The position numbers were made by a program, and so were the translations under genes. DNA of 18,552 bases from an uncultured Bacilli bacterium (GTDB taxonomy: Bacteria > Bacillota_I > Bacilli_A > RF39 > UBA660). The DNA lies in the NCBI GenBank assembly GCA_947631895.1, contig CANRMU010000005.1, positions 1 to 18,552 on the forward strand, in the 5' to 3' direction. Under the pieces are notes generated by a model that was given only the letters and a program-made list of their open reading frames with translations, ran no database searches and was not told the DNA's origin. Every line of letters starts with the position of its first letter. Positions within the stretch are counted from its first letter, which is position 1. Below, one piece after another: positions 8,171-14,080 of the stretch.

Positions 8171-8410
8171 TTAATCTTCCCTTTCAATCGTGGCAAATAA
8201 TTCATCATCAAAAAAATCTTTTAAATCAATATTTAATCCTTCACATATTCGGATAATAGTAAGTAATTTAGGATTTCTTGATTTACCATTAACTAAATTT
8301 TGTACTGTACTTTGCGTTAAACAACAAATACTCGCCAATCTATTTGGCGTGATATCTTTTTCAGCACATATTTTTAATATTTTTTTAGATACAGCACTTG
8401 ATAGTCTCAC
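8171..8410 (-). CDS. XRE-type helix-turn-helix transcriptional regulator
   Basis: A 79-aa single-domain DNA-binding protein of the Cro/C1 (XRE) type. Helices two and three correspond to ITPNRLASICCLTQSTVQNLVNG, followed by KLLTIIRICEGLNIDLKDFF, which is characteristic of this fold. The GTG at 8410 is preferred because AGGTGG lies 5 nt upstream. A GTG three codons earlier (8419) is in frame but has no Shine-Dalgarno sequence. The 11-bp palindrome TTAAGTCTTAA (8439-8449) in its leader is a plausible autoregulatory operator. The gene is divergent from the abi module across about 240 bp (to the first plus-strand promoter) and co-transcribed with the 73-aa gene. Confidence 0.82.
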   Translation of the reverse strand: MRLSSAVSKKILKICAEKDITPNRLASICCLTQSTVQNLVNGKSRNPKLLTIIRICEGLNIDLKDFFDDELFATIERED

Positions 8411-8438
8411 TTTTACCACCTTATAAAAAGTATATCAA

Positions 8439-8449
8439 TTAAGTCTTAA
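8439..8449. promoter_or_regulatory. Palindrome TTAAGTCTTAA, candidate HTH operator
   Basis: A perfect 5-1-5 palindrome lies about 30 bp upstream of the HTH start codon, just before a TATACT -10-like box on the minus strand. XRE regulators commonly bind such short dyads. Binding is inferred. Confidence 0.4.
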
Positions 8450-8646
8450 AACTTATTAACCACACAAGGTTAAAATAAAAGAAAAATGACAAAATTGTGA
8501 TATTTTTTATTCCTTTCTATAGATTTTATAAGGATTTTATCAAATATTTTTGGTAAAAATTGTCAGTTCTTGTCAGGAATATCAAAAAAATTTAAACTGC
8601 ATTTATTATATTTAAAATAATTATGTTTAAAATTTAGTTTTGTGGG

Positions 8647-8675
8647 TTGAAATAATAAACTATTTTAGATATAAT
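8647..8675 (+). promoter_or_regulatory. Upstream promoter of the abi leader region (TTGAAA-N17-TATAAT)
   Basis: TTGAAA at 8647-8652, a 17-nt spacer and TATAAT at 8670-8675 form a near-consensus sigma-A promoter with an expected start near 8682. The transcript would carry a strong AAAGGAGGAG sequence (8697-8706) but no well-spaced start codon. The only downstream ATG frame (8721-8777) encodes 18 aa and is 14-16 nt from that sequence. Confidence 0.6.
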
Positions 8676-8745
8676 TTTGTTAGATAATTGTAATTGAAAG
8701 GAGGAGAAAAATTAAAAGTCATGATTAGTCCATCAAAAATGGGTA

Positions 8746-8774
8746 TTGACACTTACAACAATTTGTTATATTAT
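8746..8774 (+). promoter_or_regulatory. Main abi promoter (TTGACA-N17-TATTAT) with overlapping dyad
   Basis: TTGACA at 8746-8751 and TATTAT at 8769-8774 are 17 nt apart, giving an expected start at about 8781. An 8-bp inverted repeat, ACTTACAA (8751-8758) and TTGTAAGT (8779-8786), brackets the -10 box and start site, so a repressor bound there would block the promoter. The leader from 8781 to the abi ATG is 48 nt and is largely taken up by the hairpin at 8789-8815. Confidence 0.75.
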
Positions 8775-8785
8775 TAATTTGTAAG

Positions 8786-8809
8786 TGATCTTCGGTATCC
8801 CGTGTGGAC
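8786..8809. repeat. Left arm of the inverted repeat flanking abi
   Basis: TGATC, 4 unmatched bases and GTATCCCGTGTGGAC. The right arm at 9786-9809 is its inverted copy with the same spacing (15 plus 5 bp identical, 4 differing). The four differing bases are in hairpin stems, where the opposite strand of each stem also changed so that pairing is kept. Confidence 0.85.
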
Positions 8810-8815
8810 CGAAGA
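8789..8815 (+). promoter_or_regulatory. Leader hairpin H1 followed by U-run (attenuator-like or end of a small RNA)
   Basis: An 8-bp stem TCTTCGGT/ACCGAAGA (8789-8796 and 8808-8815) closes an 11-nt loop, ATCCCGTGTGG (8797-8807). Six T residues follow at 8817-8822. This has the form of an intrinsic terminator and begins only 8 nt after the expected transcription start. It would yield a 40-45-nt RNA unless read through into abi, whose ATG is at 8829. Its loop is the exact reverse complement of the loop of hairpin H2 at the abi stop codon. Confidence 0.75.
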
Positions 8816-8828
8816 CTTTTTTGTTATC

Positions 8829-9785
8829 ATGAAGGAATTTAAAACAGTAAAAGAGCAAATAGATTTATTAAAATCACGAAATATTTTATTTAATGATGAA
8901 ACTAAAGCAGAAAAAATACTATTAAATAATAATTATTATAATATTATAAATGGTTATAAAGATTTATTTTTAGATAGTTCTAATAAAGACAACTATAAAT
9001 TAGGCACAACTTTTGAAGAAATATATGCTTTATATGAATTTGATAGACAGCTAAGAAATATTTTCTTAGAATATATTTTAAAAATAGAAAATTCATTAAG
9101 ATTACTAATAGCTTATTATTTTTCATATGAATATGGCAATGACAACTATTTAAAATTAGAAAACTTTGAAACATTTGAAAATACAAATGTTACTTTTGAA
9201 AAAAAGATGCAAAATATAAAATTTATTCAAAGTTTAATTGGTAATATAAATAAAAATATTGCTAAAAATATCGACAATAAATATATTAACCACTATATTG
9301 TAAATTATGGTTTTATTCCTATGTGGGTTTTAGTTAATATTTTATCTTTTGGTGAAATATGTAATTTTTATAGATTAATGAAACAACGGGAAAGAACTAA
9401 AATTGCAATTGAATTTAATATTAATGAAAATGATTTATATAGTTTACTAAACATTTTAAATAAAACTAGAAATTTATGTGCCCATGATGAAAGATTATAT
9501 AATTATGAATATCCCACATTTACTAGTATAAATGATACAAAATATCATCAACTATTAAATATTTCTAAAACAAATGCAAGATACAATATGGGCAAAAATG
9601 ATTTATTCGCCGTAATAATTTCATTAAAATTACTACTTCCAAAAGATGATTACAACAAATTCCATAGTAAATTATTTAGTAGAATAATGAGTATTCAATC
9701 AAAATTGCATACCATTAAATTAAACGACGTTTTAAATTCAATGAAATTTCCTTCTAATTGGCACGACATTATAAAAATGTCCTAA
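8829..9785 (+). CDS. Abi_2-family (AbiD/AbiF-like) HEPN abortive-infection protein
   Basis: A 318-aa protein of the Abi_2 group. The N-terminus (FKTVKEQIDLLKSRNILF, then NNYYNIINGYKDLF) is the usual family opening. Mid-protein helices include YEFDRQLRNIFLEYILKIENSLR. A HEPN ribonuclease motif R214-N-L-C-A-H219 lies in NKTRNLCAHDERLYN. Family members act as phage-triggered or antitoxin-restrained RNases. The ATG at 8829 gives the usual N-terminus; a GTG at 8802 would start inside hairpin H1. Neither start has a Shine-Dalgarno sequence, which is unusual in this window and suggests weak or controlled translation. The stop codon is inside the stem of hairpin H2. The gene is flanked by inverted hairpins and followed by a structured RNA, so RNA-based control is inferred. 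Confidence 0.88.
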   Translation: MKEFKTVKEQIDLLKSRNILFNDETKAEKILLNNNYYNIINGYKDLFLDSSNKDNYKLGTTFEEIYALYEFDRQLRNIFLEYILKIENSLRLLIAYYFSYEYGNDNYLKLENFETFENTNVTFEKKMQNIKFIQSLIGNINKNIAKNIDNKYINHYIVNYGFIPMWVLVNILSFGEICNFYRLMKQRERTKIAIEFNINENDLYSLLNILNKTRNLCAHDERLYNYEYPTFTSINDTKYHQLLNISKTNARYNMGKNDLFAVIISLKLLLPKDDYNKFHSKLFSRIMSIQSKLHTIKLNDVLNSMKFPSNWHDIIKMS

Positions 9786-9807
9786 GTCCACACGGGATAC
9801 TTAGGAT
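9779..9807 (+). promoter_or_regulatory. Stop-codon hairpin H2 with loop complementary to H1
   Basis: Stem TCCTAAGT/ACTTAGGA (9780-9787 and 9799-9806), extendable by one G-U pair, closes an 11-nt loop CCACACGGGAT (9788-9798). The abi stop codon TAA is in the 5' arm. The loop is perfectly complementary to the H1 loop, so an H1-H2 kissing interaction within one mRNA, or between the short leader RNA and the mRNA, is possible. On the opposite strand this hairpin resembles H1, including a T-run after it. Confidence 0.75.
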
Positions 9808-9809
9808 CA
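9786..9809. repeat. Right arm of the inverted repeat flanking abi
   Basis: GTCCACACGGGATAC, 4 unmatched bases and GATCA: the inverted partner of 8786-8809. The core match is 15 of 15 bp. Confidence 0.85.
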
Positions 9810-9872
9810 TTAAATATTATGTAATATTCTTGTAAAAAATACACTTCACATTGAATTTAATTTTTTATTCAT

Positions 9873-10101
9873 GACGGGAGATGGTAGCCCCAGCCTAGCT
9901 TCGGCGACCTAATAAATAGGTTAAACGCAAAGTGGATAGCCCATTAAGCCTAAAACGCAATTTAGGCGCTACTATGTTAATATTGTAATATATAAATACA
10001 GGAGCAAAAATGCTTAGACAGTATCATGACTAAATGGTATGATACCATGACAGGTGCCATGAGGCATTCTTCAAAAGGTTAAATGTTGATTAACCTTTTT
10101 T
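9873..10101 (+). ncRNA. Unidentified two-domain structured RNA downstream of abi
   Basis: Domain 1 is closed by ATGGTAGC/GCTACTAT (9881-9888 and 9968-9975, one G-U). It contains hairpins ACCTA/TAGGT (9907-9921) and GCCTAAA/TTTAGGC (9948-9967, loop ACGCAA). Domain 2 is a junction closed by AATGCTT/AGGCATT (10009-10015 and 10062-10068) with hairpins GTATCAT/ATGATAC (10021-10045, 11-nt loop) and CATG/CATG (10046-10061). A terminator ends it at 10101. Domain 1 has an internal near-duplication: TGGxTAGCCC, AGCCTA and AAACGCAA each occur twice in the same order. GC content is clearly above that of the surroundings and no coding frame explains it. No convincing promoter is visible, so it may be part of the abi transcript. 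It could be an abi-linked RNA or an independent RNA such as the raiA class; I cannot tell. Confidence 0.65.
10073..10101 (+). terminator. Rho-independent terminator of the structured RNA
   Basis: AAAAGGTTAA (10073-10082), 7-nt loop and TTAACCTTTT (10090-10099), ending in six T residues in total. A strong terminator directly after domain 2. Confidence 0.85.
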
Positions 10102-10172
10102 ATTTATAGAAATTTTCTACTTTCTATTAGAAGTAAAGTAAGTTATAAAATTTATATTCTCAGGCAAAAATA

Positions 10173-10194
10173 TTTGTTAGTTGTTTGTTAGTTG
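10173..10194. repeat. Tandem duplication of an 11-mer
   Basis: TTTGTTAGTTG occurs twice head to tail in the AT-rich gap between the structured RNA and the tRNA-operon terminator. Nothing else is apparent in 10102-10255. Confidence 0.5.
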
Positions 10195-10255
10195 TAGTTC
10201 AAAATATAATAAAAACTTTCAAGTATTTTTCAATTATAATATTAAAATTGAAGCA

Positions 10256-10283
10256 CTTAAAAAGCCCCGTATTATGGGGGCTT
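10256..10283 (-). terminator. Rho-independent terminator of the tRNA operon
   Basis: On the minus strand AAGCCCC/GGGGCTT (8-nt loop) is followed by five T residues. It lies 13 nt beyond the CCA end of tRNA-Lys. Confidence 0.88.
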
Positions 10284-10295
10284 AATAAACATAAA

Positions 10296-10371
10296 TGGTG
10301 GCTCGCTCGGGATTCGAACCCGAGACCCTTTGATTAAAAGTCAAATGCTCTACCGACTGAGCTAGCGAACC
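10296..10371 (-). tRNA. tRNA-Lys(UUU)
   Basis: A 76-nt cloverleaf with acceptor GGTTCGC/GCGAGCC, discriminator A and encoded CCA. The anticodon loop CTTTTAA gives UUU, and the T-loop is TTCGAAT. It is the last gene of the five-tRNA operon. Confidence 0.96.
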
Positions 10372-10384
10372 GAAAAATATAAAA

Positions 10385-10460
10385 TGGCTGCCTCGGCTGG
10401 GTTCGAACCAGCGGAATGCAGGAGTCAAAGTCCTGTGCCTTACCACTTGGCTACGAGGCA
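10385..10460 (-). tRNA. tRNA-Gln(UUG)
   Basis: A 76-nt cloverleaf with acceptor TGCCTCG/CGAGGCA, discriminator G and encoded CCA. The anticodon loop CTTTGAC gives UUG. The weak first pair (U-A) is typical of bacterial tRNA-Gln. Confidence 0.96.
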
Positions 10461-10473
10461 ATATTTTAAAAAA

Positions 10474-10557
10474 TGGTGGAGGGACATGGATTTGAACCAT
10501 GGAACCCGAAGGAACAGATTTACAGTCTGCCGCGTTTGACCACTTCGCTATCCCTCC
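10474..10557 (-). tRNA. tRNA-Tyr(GUA)
   Basis: An 84-nt class II tRNA with acceptor GGAGGGA/TCCCTCC, discriminator A, CCA encoded, a long variable arm and anticodon loop CTGTAAA giving GUA. Confidence 0.95.
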
Positions 10558-10561
10558 AAGA

Positions 10562-10862
10562 TGGTGCCGACAGAGGGAGTCGAACCCCCAACCTACTGAT
10601 TCATACTACTATAGTTTTCACTACCATTATTAATGTTTGTAGTCTGGACTTTCTCTTAACCATATCATTTTGACTTAGGTTCATCGTATAAAGTCTCTAC
10701 ACTCGGTATTAACCTAGCTCGGGATTAACATATAAATATACTTAGTCTTCCCCGAATTAGCGATGTCCACCTTAAATGTTTCCAAATAAGGGTGCAAGAT
10801 AGTTCAAAAGATTTAATCTCTATCCCACAAGTCAGTTGCGCTGCCAGTTACGCTATGTCGGC
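10562..10862 (-). tRNA. tRNA-Thr(UGU) interrupted by a group I intron
   Basis: The 5' exon is 10862-10827 (36 nt) and the 3' exon is 10601-10562 (40 nt); joined they give a normal 76-nt tRNA. It has acceptor GCCGACA/TGTCGGC, discriminator A, encoded CCA, D-stem GCGT/GCGC, anticodon stem ACTGA/TCAGT, anticodon loop CTTGTAA (UGU) and T-stem GGGGG/CCCTC. The intron splits the loop between U36 and A37. Without splicing the anticodon arm cannot form, so this tRNA depends on the intron's self-splicing. Confidence 0.9.
10602..10826 (-). ncRNA. Group I intron (IC3-like) in tRNA-Thr
   Basis: A 225-nt ribozyme without an open reading frame. P/Q elements at 10744-10758 (AATTCGGGGAAGACT) and 10713-10728 (AATCCCGAG core) form P4. 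R/S elements at 10685-10702 (GTGTAGAGACTTTATACG) and 10639-10657 (AGAAAGTCC core) form P7 through GACTTT/AAAGTC. P1 pairs exon UGU plus GGGATAG with CTATCTTGCA, giving a U-G wobble at the 5' splice site. A P9 hairpin TAGT-GAAA-ACTA is near the 3' end, and the intron ends in G. The core resembles cyanobacterial tRNA-Leu introns. It is too small to encode a homing endonuclease. Confidence 0.9.
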
Positions 10863-10874
10863 AAAAAAAATAAA

Positions 10875-10951
10875 TGGTGGGCGTTTACGGACTCGAACCG
10901 CAGACCCTCTGCTTGTAAGGCAGATGCTCTAACCAACTGAGCTAAACGCCC
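10875..10951 (-). tRNA. tRNA-Val(UAC)
   Basis: A 77-nt cloverleaf with acceptor GGGCGTT/AACGCCC, discriminator A, CCA encoded and anticodon loop CTTACAA giving UAC. It is the first gene of the operon. A T-rich 12-nt spacer separates it from tRNA-Thr. Confidence 0.96.
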
Positions 10952-10971
10952 ATGTCTTTTTGACACTATCA

Positions 10972-11000
10972 ATAATATCAAACCATTTTGATAATGTCAA
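10972..11000 (-). promoter_or_regulatory. Promoter of the tRNA operon (TTGACA-N17-TATTAT)
   Basis: On the minus strand TTGACA (11000-10995), a 17-nt spacer and TATTAT (10977-10972) put the start near 10965, about 14 nt before tRNA-Val. It lies 16 bp beyond the asnB stop codon; no terminator is visible between them, so read-through from asnB is possible. Confidence 0.88.
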
Positions 11001-11016
11001 TTATTTTTAGTATATT

Positions 11017-12846
11017 TTATGCAAAAAATTCTTCATACCACACTAAAAAACAATATATATTATATATTTTTCGACCATTATTTTCGATACCTTTATAATG
11101 GTTATCTAATAACTGATTTATATAACAAGTATCAAAAAACTCTTTAACATAATTTTTGGAAAAAGCATCTTTAACGATATTATAATATTTATCGATTCTA
11201 AGCCATTTAGAAAAAGGTACAGGAAAACCACATTTTCTTCTTTTAGCCCAAGATTTTGGTAAATTATCTAAAGCTATATCTCTAAAAATATATTTTGTTG
11301 TTTTATTTTTAATTAAATATTTATTAGGAATTGTTTTAGTAAGATTAAATAAATTTATATCTAATAAAGGCGTTCTTAATTCTACACTATTAGCCATACT
11401 CATTTTATCAGCTTTAAGTAAAATATCTTTAGGAAGCCAAAAATAATAATCTAAAAATCTTTTTTTAGTTAATTCACTTTCATTTTTAACTAAATTATAA
11501 TAAGGTTTTAAAATGCTACTAATACTCTCTTCACTTTTAAGTTCATCAGCTAATATTTTATTAGCTTCATCATTTTCTAAGAAACTCCCATGGCCAATAT
11601 ATCTTTCTTCAAAAGGTAGTCCATACTTTATTAAAGTATTACGGCCCATAAAATGGGGTAATTTTTGACAAATTTTTCTTATTTTACTTCTAAACCATAA
11701 AGGAAACTTTAAATAAATTCTTAATAATAAAGGATCATAATATTCATTATATCCCCCAAATAATTCATCAGCACCTTCCCCACTTAAAACAACTTTAACA
11801 TCCTTACTTGCAAGATTCGATAAAAAATAAAGAGGAACTGTTGATAAATTAGCATGAGGTTCATCAGTATAATACATAATAGTTGAAAGACTATTAAAAA
11901 AATCATCCGCACTTATACTAATACTTTTATTTTTTAAGCCTAATTCTTCACTTAAGCTTTTAGCATAACTAGTTTCATCAAAACCTTCATAACTAAATCC
12001 AACCGAAAAAGTTTTACTTGGTTTAGCTAGGCTTACTACGTAAGAGGAATCTACCCCACCCGATAAATAAGATGCTACTTCTACATCACTAGTTGTTAAA
12101 TGATAATTAACAGATGAAGCTAATTCTTTTTGTAATTCTTTTTTTAATTTTTGATAATTTTGATTTTTCTTTACAAAGTTAAATTCATGATATGGATAAA
12201 TATCTAATTTATTATTTTTATATATAAAGTAATGTCCGGGATTTAAACGATAAACATTTTTAAAAAAAGTTTCATCTTTAGCTGAATATTGAAACATTAA
12301 ATACATTTTTAAAGCATCTTTATTAATTTCTTTTTTAAATTTAGGATGTTCTAACATTGCTTTTATTTCTGAAGCAAAACAAAAAAAGTTATCATCTTGA
12401 TAATAATATAATGGTTTCATTCCAAAATGATCTCTTGCCCCAAAAAGCATTTCTTTTTTTATATCATAAATAACAAAAGCAAACATACCTCTTAATTTAT
12501 TACAAATTTCTTCTTTATATTTATCATAACCATATAATAATACTTCTGTATCCGTTTTAGTTTTAAAAACATAACCATCACTTTCTAATTCAAACCTTAA
12601 TTCTTGATAATTATATATTTCGCCATTAAATACTAAAATTAAATTATGATCATTACTAATCATTGGTTGTTCGCCGTTTTCTAAATCAATAATGGCGAGT
12701 CTTTTATGACCTAAAGCAACATTTGAATCACAAAAATAACCTTCACCATTTGGTCCTCGATGTTCAATTTTTAAAGCCATTTTTCTTATTATTTCTTCTT
12801 TTTTCTTAATTCTCGTCTTATCCCAAAAACCAACTATTCCACACAT
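11017..12846 (-). CDS. asnB: Glutamine-dependent asparagine synthetase (AsnB/AsnH type)
   Basis: This 609-aa enzyme makes Asn from Asp using ATP and glutamine. The N-terminal class II amidotransferase domain starts MCGIVGFWD, with the nucleophile Cys2 exposed after Met removal. It continues with HRGPNGEG, HKRLAIIDLENGEQP and FNGEIYNY. The synthetase domain has the PP-loop SGGVDSS (residues 262-268), then SVGFSYEGFDETSYA and LSGEGADELFGGY. Length and order are normal. The start is fixed by the need for Cys2. The gene follows the ATP-grasp ligase by 21 nt, as the last gene of the racemase-ligase-asnB operon. Enterococcus faecium uses an asparagine synthetase (AsnH) to amidate cell-wall D-Asp, so besides free Asn this enzyme may act on D-Asp in the wall. 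That role is inferred from the neighbours. Confidence 0.92.
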   Translation of the reverse strand: MCGIVGFWDKTRIKKKEEIIRKMALKIEHRGPNGEGYFCDSNVALGHKRLAIIDLENGEQPMISNDHNLILVFNGEIYNYQELRFELESDGYVFKTKTDTEVLLYGYDKYKEEICNKLRGMFAFVIYDIKKEMLFGARDHFGMKPLYYYQDDNFFCFASEIKAMLEHPKFKKEINKDALKMYLMFQYSAKDETFFKNVYRLNPGHYFIYKNNKLDIYPYHEFNFVKKNQNYQKLKKELQKELASSVNYHLTTSDVEVASYLSGGVDSSYVVSLAKPSKTFSVGFSYEGFDETSYAKSLSEELGLKNKSISISADDFFNSLSTIMYYTDEPHANLSTVPLYFLSNLASKDVKVVLSGEGADELFGGYNEYYDPLLLRIYLKFPLWFRSKIRKICQKLPHFMGRNTLIKYGLPFEERYIGHGSFLENDEANKILADELKSEESISSILKPYYNLVKNESELTKKRFLDYYFWLPKDILLKADKMSMANSVELRTPLLDINLFNLTKTIPNKYLIKNKTTKYIFRDIALDNLPKSWAKRRKCGFPVPFSKWLRIDKYYNIVKDAFSKNYVKEFFDTCYINQLLDNHYKGIENNGRKIYNIYCFLVWYEEFFA

Positions 12847-12867
12847 AAAAATCTACCCTTCCCTATT

Positions 12868-14079
12868 TTAAGATGTCCAATAAGCATTTTTAAAATCTTT
12901 TCTATAATGCCATAATCTTTTCTTCATTAATAAAAACCTTTTTAAATTAGTATCTAAATTACATTCCATTGGACTAACTCTTTTTTTCCACATCGATAAA
13001 GCTTTCTTTTTAAAATCCCCATTCTTAATATATTTTTTAACAATACTTTTAGGTACAAAAGAAAGTAATACTTCATTATTTAAATCTAATAATGGTAATT
13101 CTTTTTGCTCTATTAAATCATTAGCCATTACTAAAATTAAATTAGCCCCTAATTTAGAAATATAATAACTACTTCTTCCTTGTCTAGCATTGATTTCCAA
13201 AACCCTAAAAGTATTGCTTTTCTTATCATACTTCATATCAATTTCAGCAAACCCCACATAATCAATTTTTTCCATAAAATTAATAATTGTTTCTTTCATT
13301 TCTTTAATTGGGGCATTAGGATGTGTTGAATAACCATTAATTAAAGTTGCCGCATTACCAACCATACTTAAAGTATGTTCTTGAAGACCTATCTGTGCAA
13401 AACTAATAACTTTAACTTTATGATTAGAATCAACATAAACAACACTATCATAAAGATAAGAATCATCACCCGGAATATATTCTTGTAAAATTATCTTATC
13501 GTGATATCCAGCATCCTTTATTTTCTTAATAACTTTTTTTAGTTCATCTAAAGAATTAATTTTATATATTTTATGTTTATCATTAAAATTTAAATGATTA
13601 TAACTTATTACATTAGCTGGTTTTAATATTAAAGGATAATCTAGGATTGGTAATAATTCATCATCAAGATTATAAAAATAAGTTTCTGGAAAATGTAAGT
13701 TTTCATTTTGATAAGTTTTATAAAATAATTCTTTATTAATAAGCGTTTCTAAAACTTCTAAATTTTGTTTAGGAAAAATTAAATTAGGTAATAATTTATC
13801 ATTATTTTTAGCTATTAATTTGGAATATGTTTCATTAGTACTTACTAGTAATATCTTTTTAGTTATATAACTTTTCGCGTAGTTATTAACAGTTTTAATA
13901 AAAATATCTTCTTGCCATAAATTAGGATTATATTCAACAGTTAAAATATTAGAATATTTAGTAAAAGCTAATCTTTCTTTACCAATTAAATGAGCTTTTT
14001 TATTGGTAGCTTCATAATAGCATCTAGCCATATAATATGCATTTGCATCACTTCCTAAAATAAGTATTTTAAAATCCAT
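12868..14079 (-). CDS. ATP-grasp carboxylate-amine ligase, candidate D-aspartate ligase
   Basis: A 403-aa ATP-grasp protein. It opens with a nucleotide-fold strand, DFKILILGSDANAYYMARC. The ATP-grasp core follows: ILKPAN, IILQEYIPGDDSYLYDSVVYVD and the Mg-binding E295-I-N297-A-R-Q-G-R-S-S-Y-Y. The start at 14079 lies one base after the racemase stop with AGGTGA upstream; an in-frame extension of 23 codons overlaps the racemase and has no ribosome-binding site. Size and motif spacing resemble the D-aspartate ligase of Enterococcus faecium (Aslfm), which adds D-Asp to the stem-peptide Lys. Its place between a racemase and an asparagine synthetase supports a cross-bridge role. Another amino-acid or peptide ligase activity is possible. 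Confidence 0.75.
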   Translation of the reverse strand: MDFKILILGSDANAYYMARCYYEATNKKAHLIGKERLAFTKYSNILTVEYNPNLWQEDIFIKTVNNYAKSYITKKILLVSTNETYSKLIAKNNDKLLPNLIFPKQNLEVLETLINKELFYKTYQNENLHFPETYFYNLDDELLPILDYPLILKPANVISYNHLNFNDKHKIYKINSLDELKKVIKKIKDAGYHDKIILQEYIPGDDSYLYDSVVYVDSNHKVKVISFAQIGLQEHTLSMVGNAATLINGYSTHPNAPIKEMKETIINFMEKIDYVGFAEIDMKYDKKSNTFRVLEINARQGRSSYYISKLGANLILVMANDLIEQKELPLLDLNNEVLLSFVPKSIVKKYIKNGDFKKKALSMWKKRVSPMECNLDTNLKRFLLMKKRLWHYRKDFKNAYWTS

Positions 14080-14080
14080 T

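Noticed and set aside
8190..8426. Plus-strand open frame of 78 codons over the HTH gene
   Set aside because: The minus-strand frame is a clear XRE protein with coupling to the next gene; the plus frame has neither motif nor start signal.
8980..9186. Minus-strand open frame inside abi
   Set aside because: Antisense shadow of a well-supported Abi_2 gene.
9873..10101. RNase P RNA, tmRNA, SRP RNA, fluoride or c-di-GMP riboswitch
   Set aside because: The defining conserved blocks of each were looked for and not found; similarities were limited to short strings such as GGAGATGG or ACGCAAAG.
10173..10194. Tandem 11-mer as an iteron or attachment site
   Set aside because: Only two copies in AT-rich sequence, with no replication or integration gene nearby; probably slippage.
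10282..10673. Open frames across the tRNA cluster on both strands
   Set aside because: They overlap tRNA genes and the group I intron; the translations are tRNA sequence.
10602..10826. Archaeal-type tRNA intron or transposon insertion in tRNA-Thr
   Set aside because: No bulge-helix-bulge, no target duplication and no terminal repeats; the P, Q, R and S elements of group I introns are present instead.
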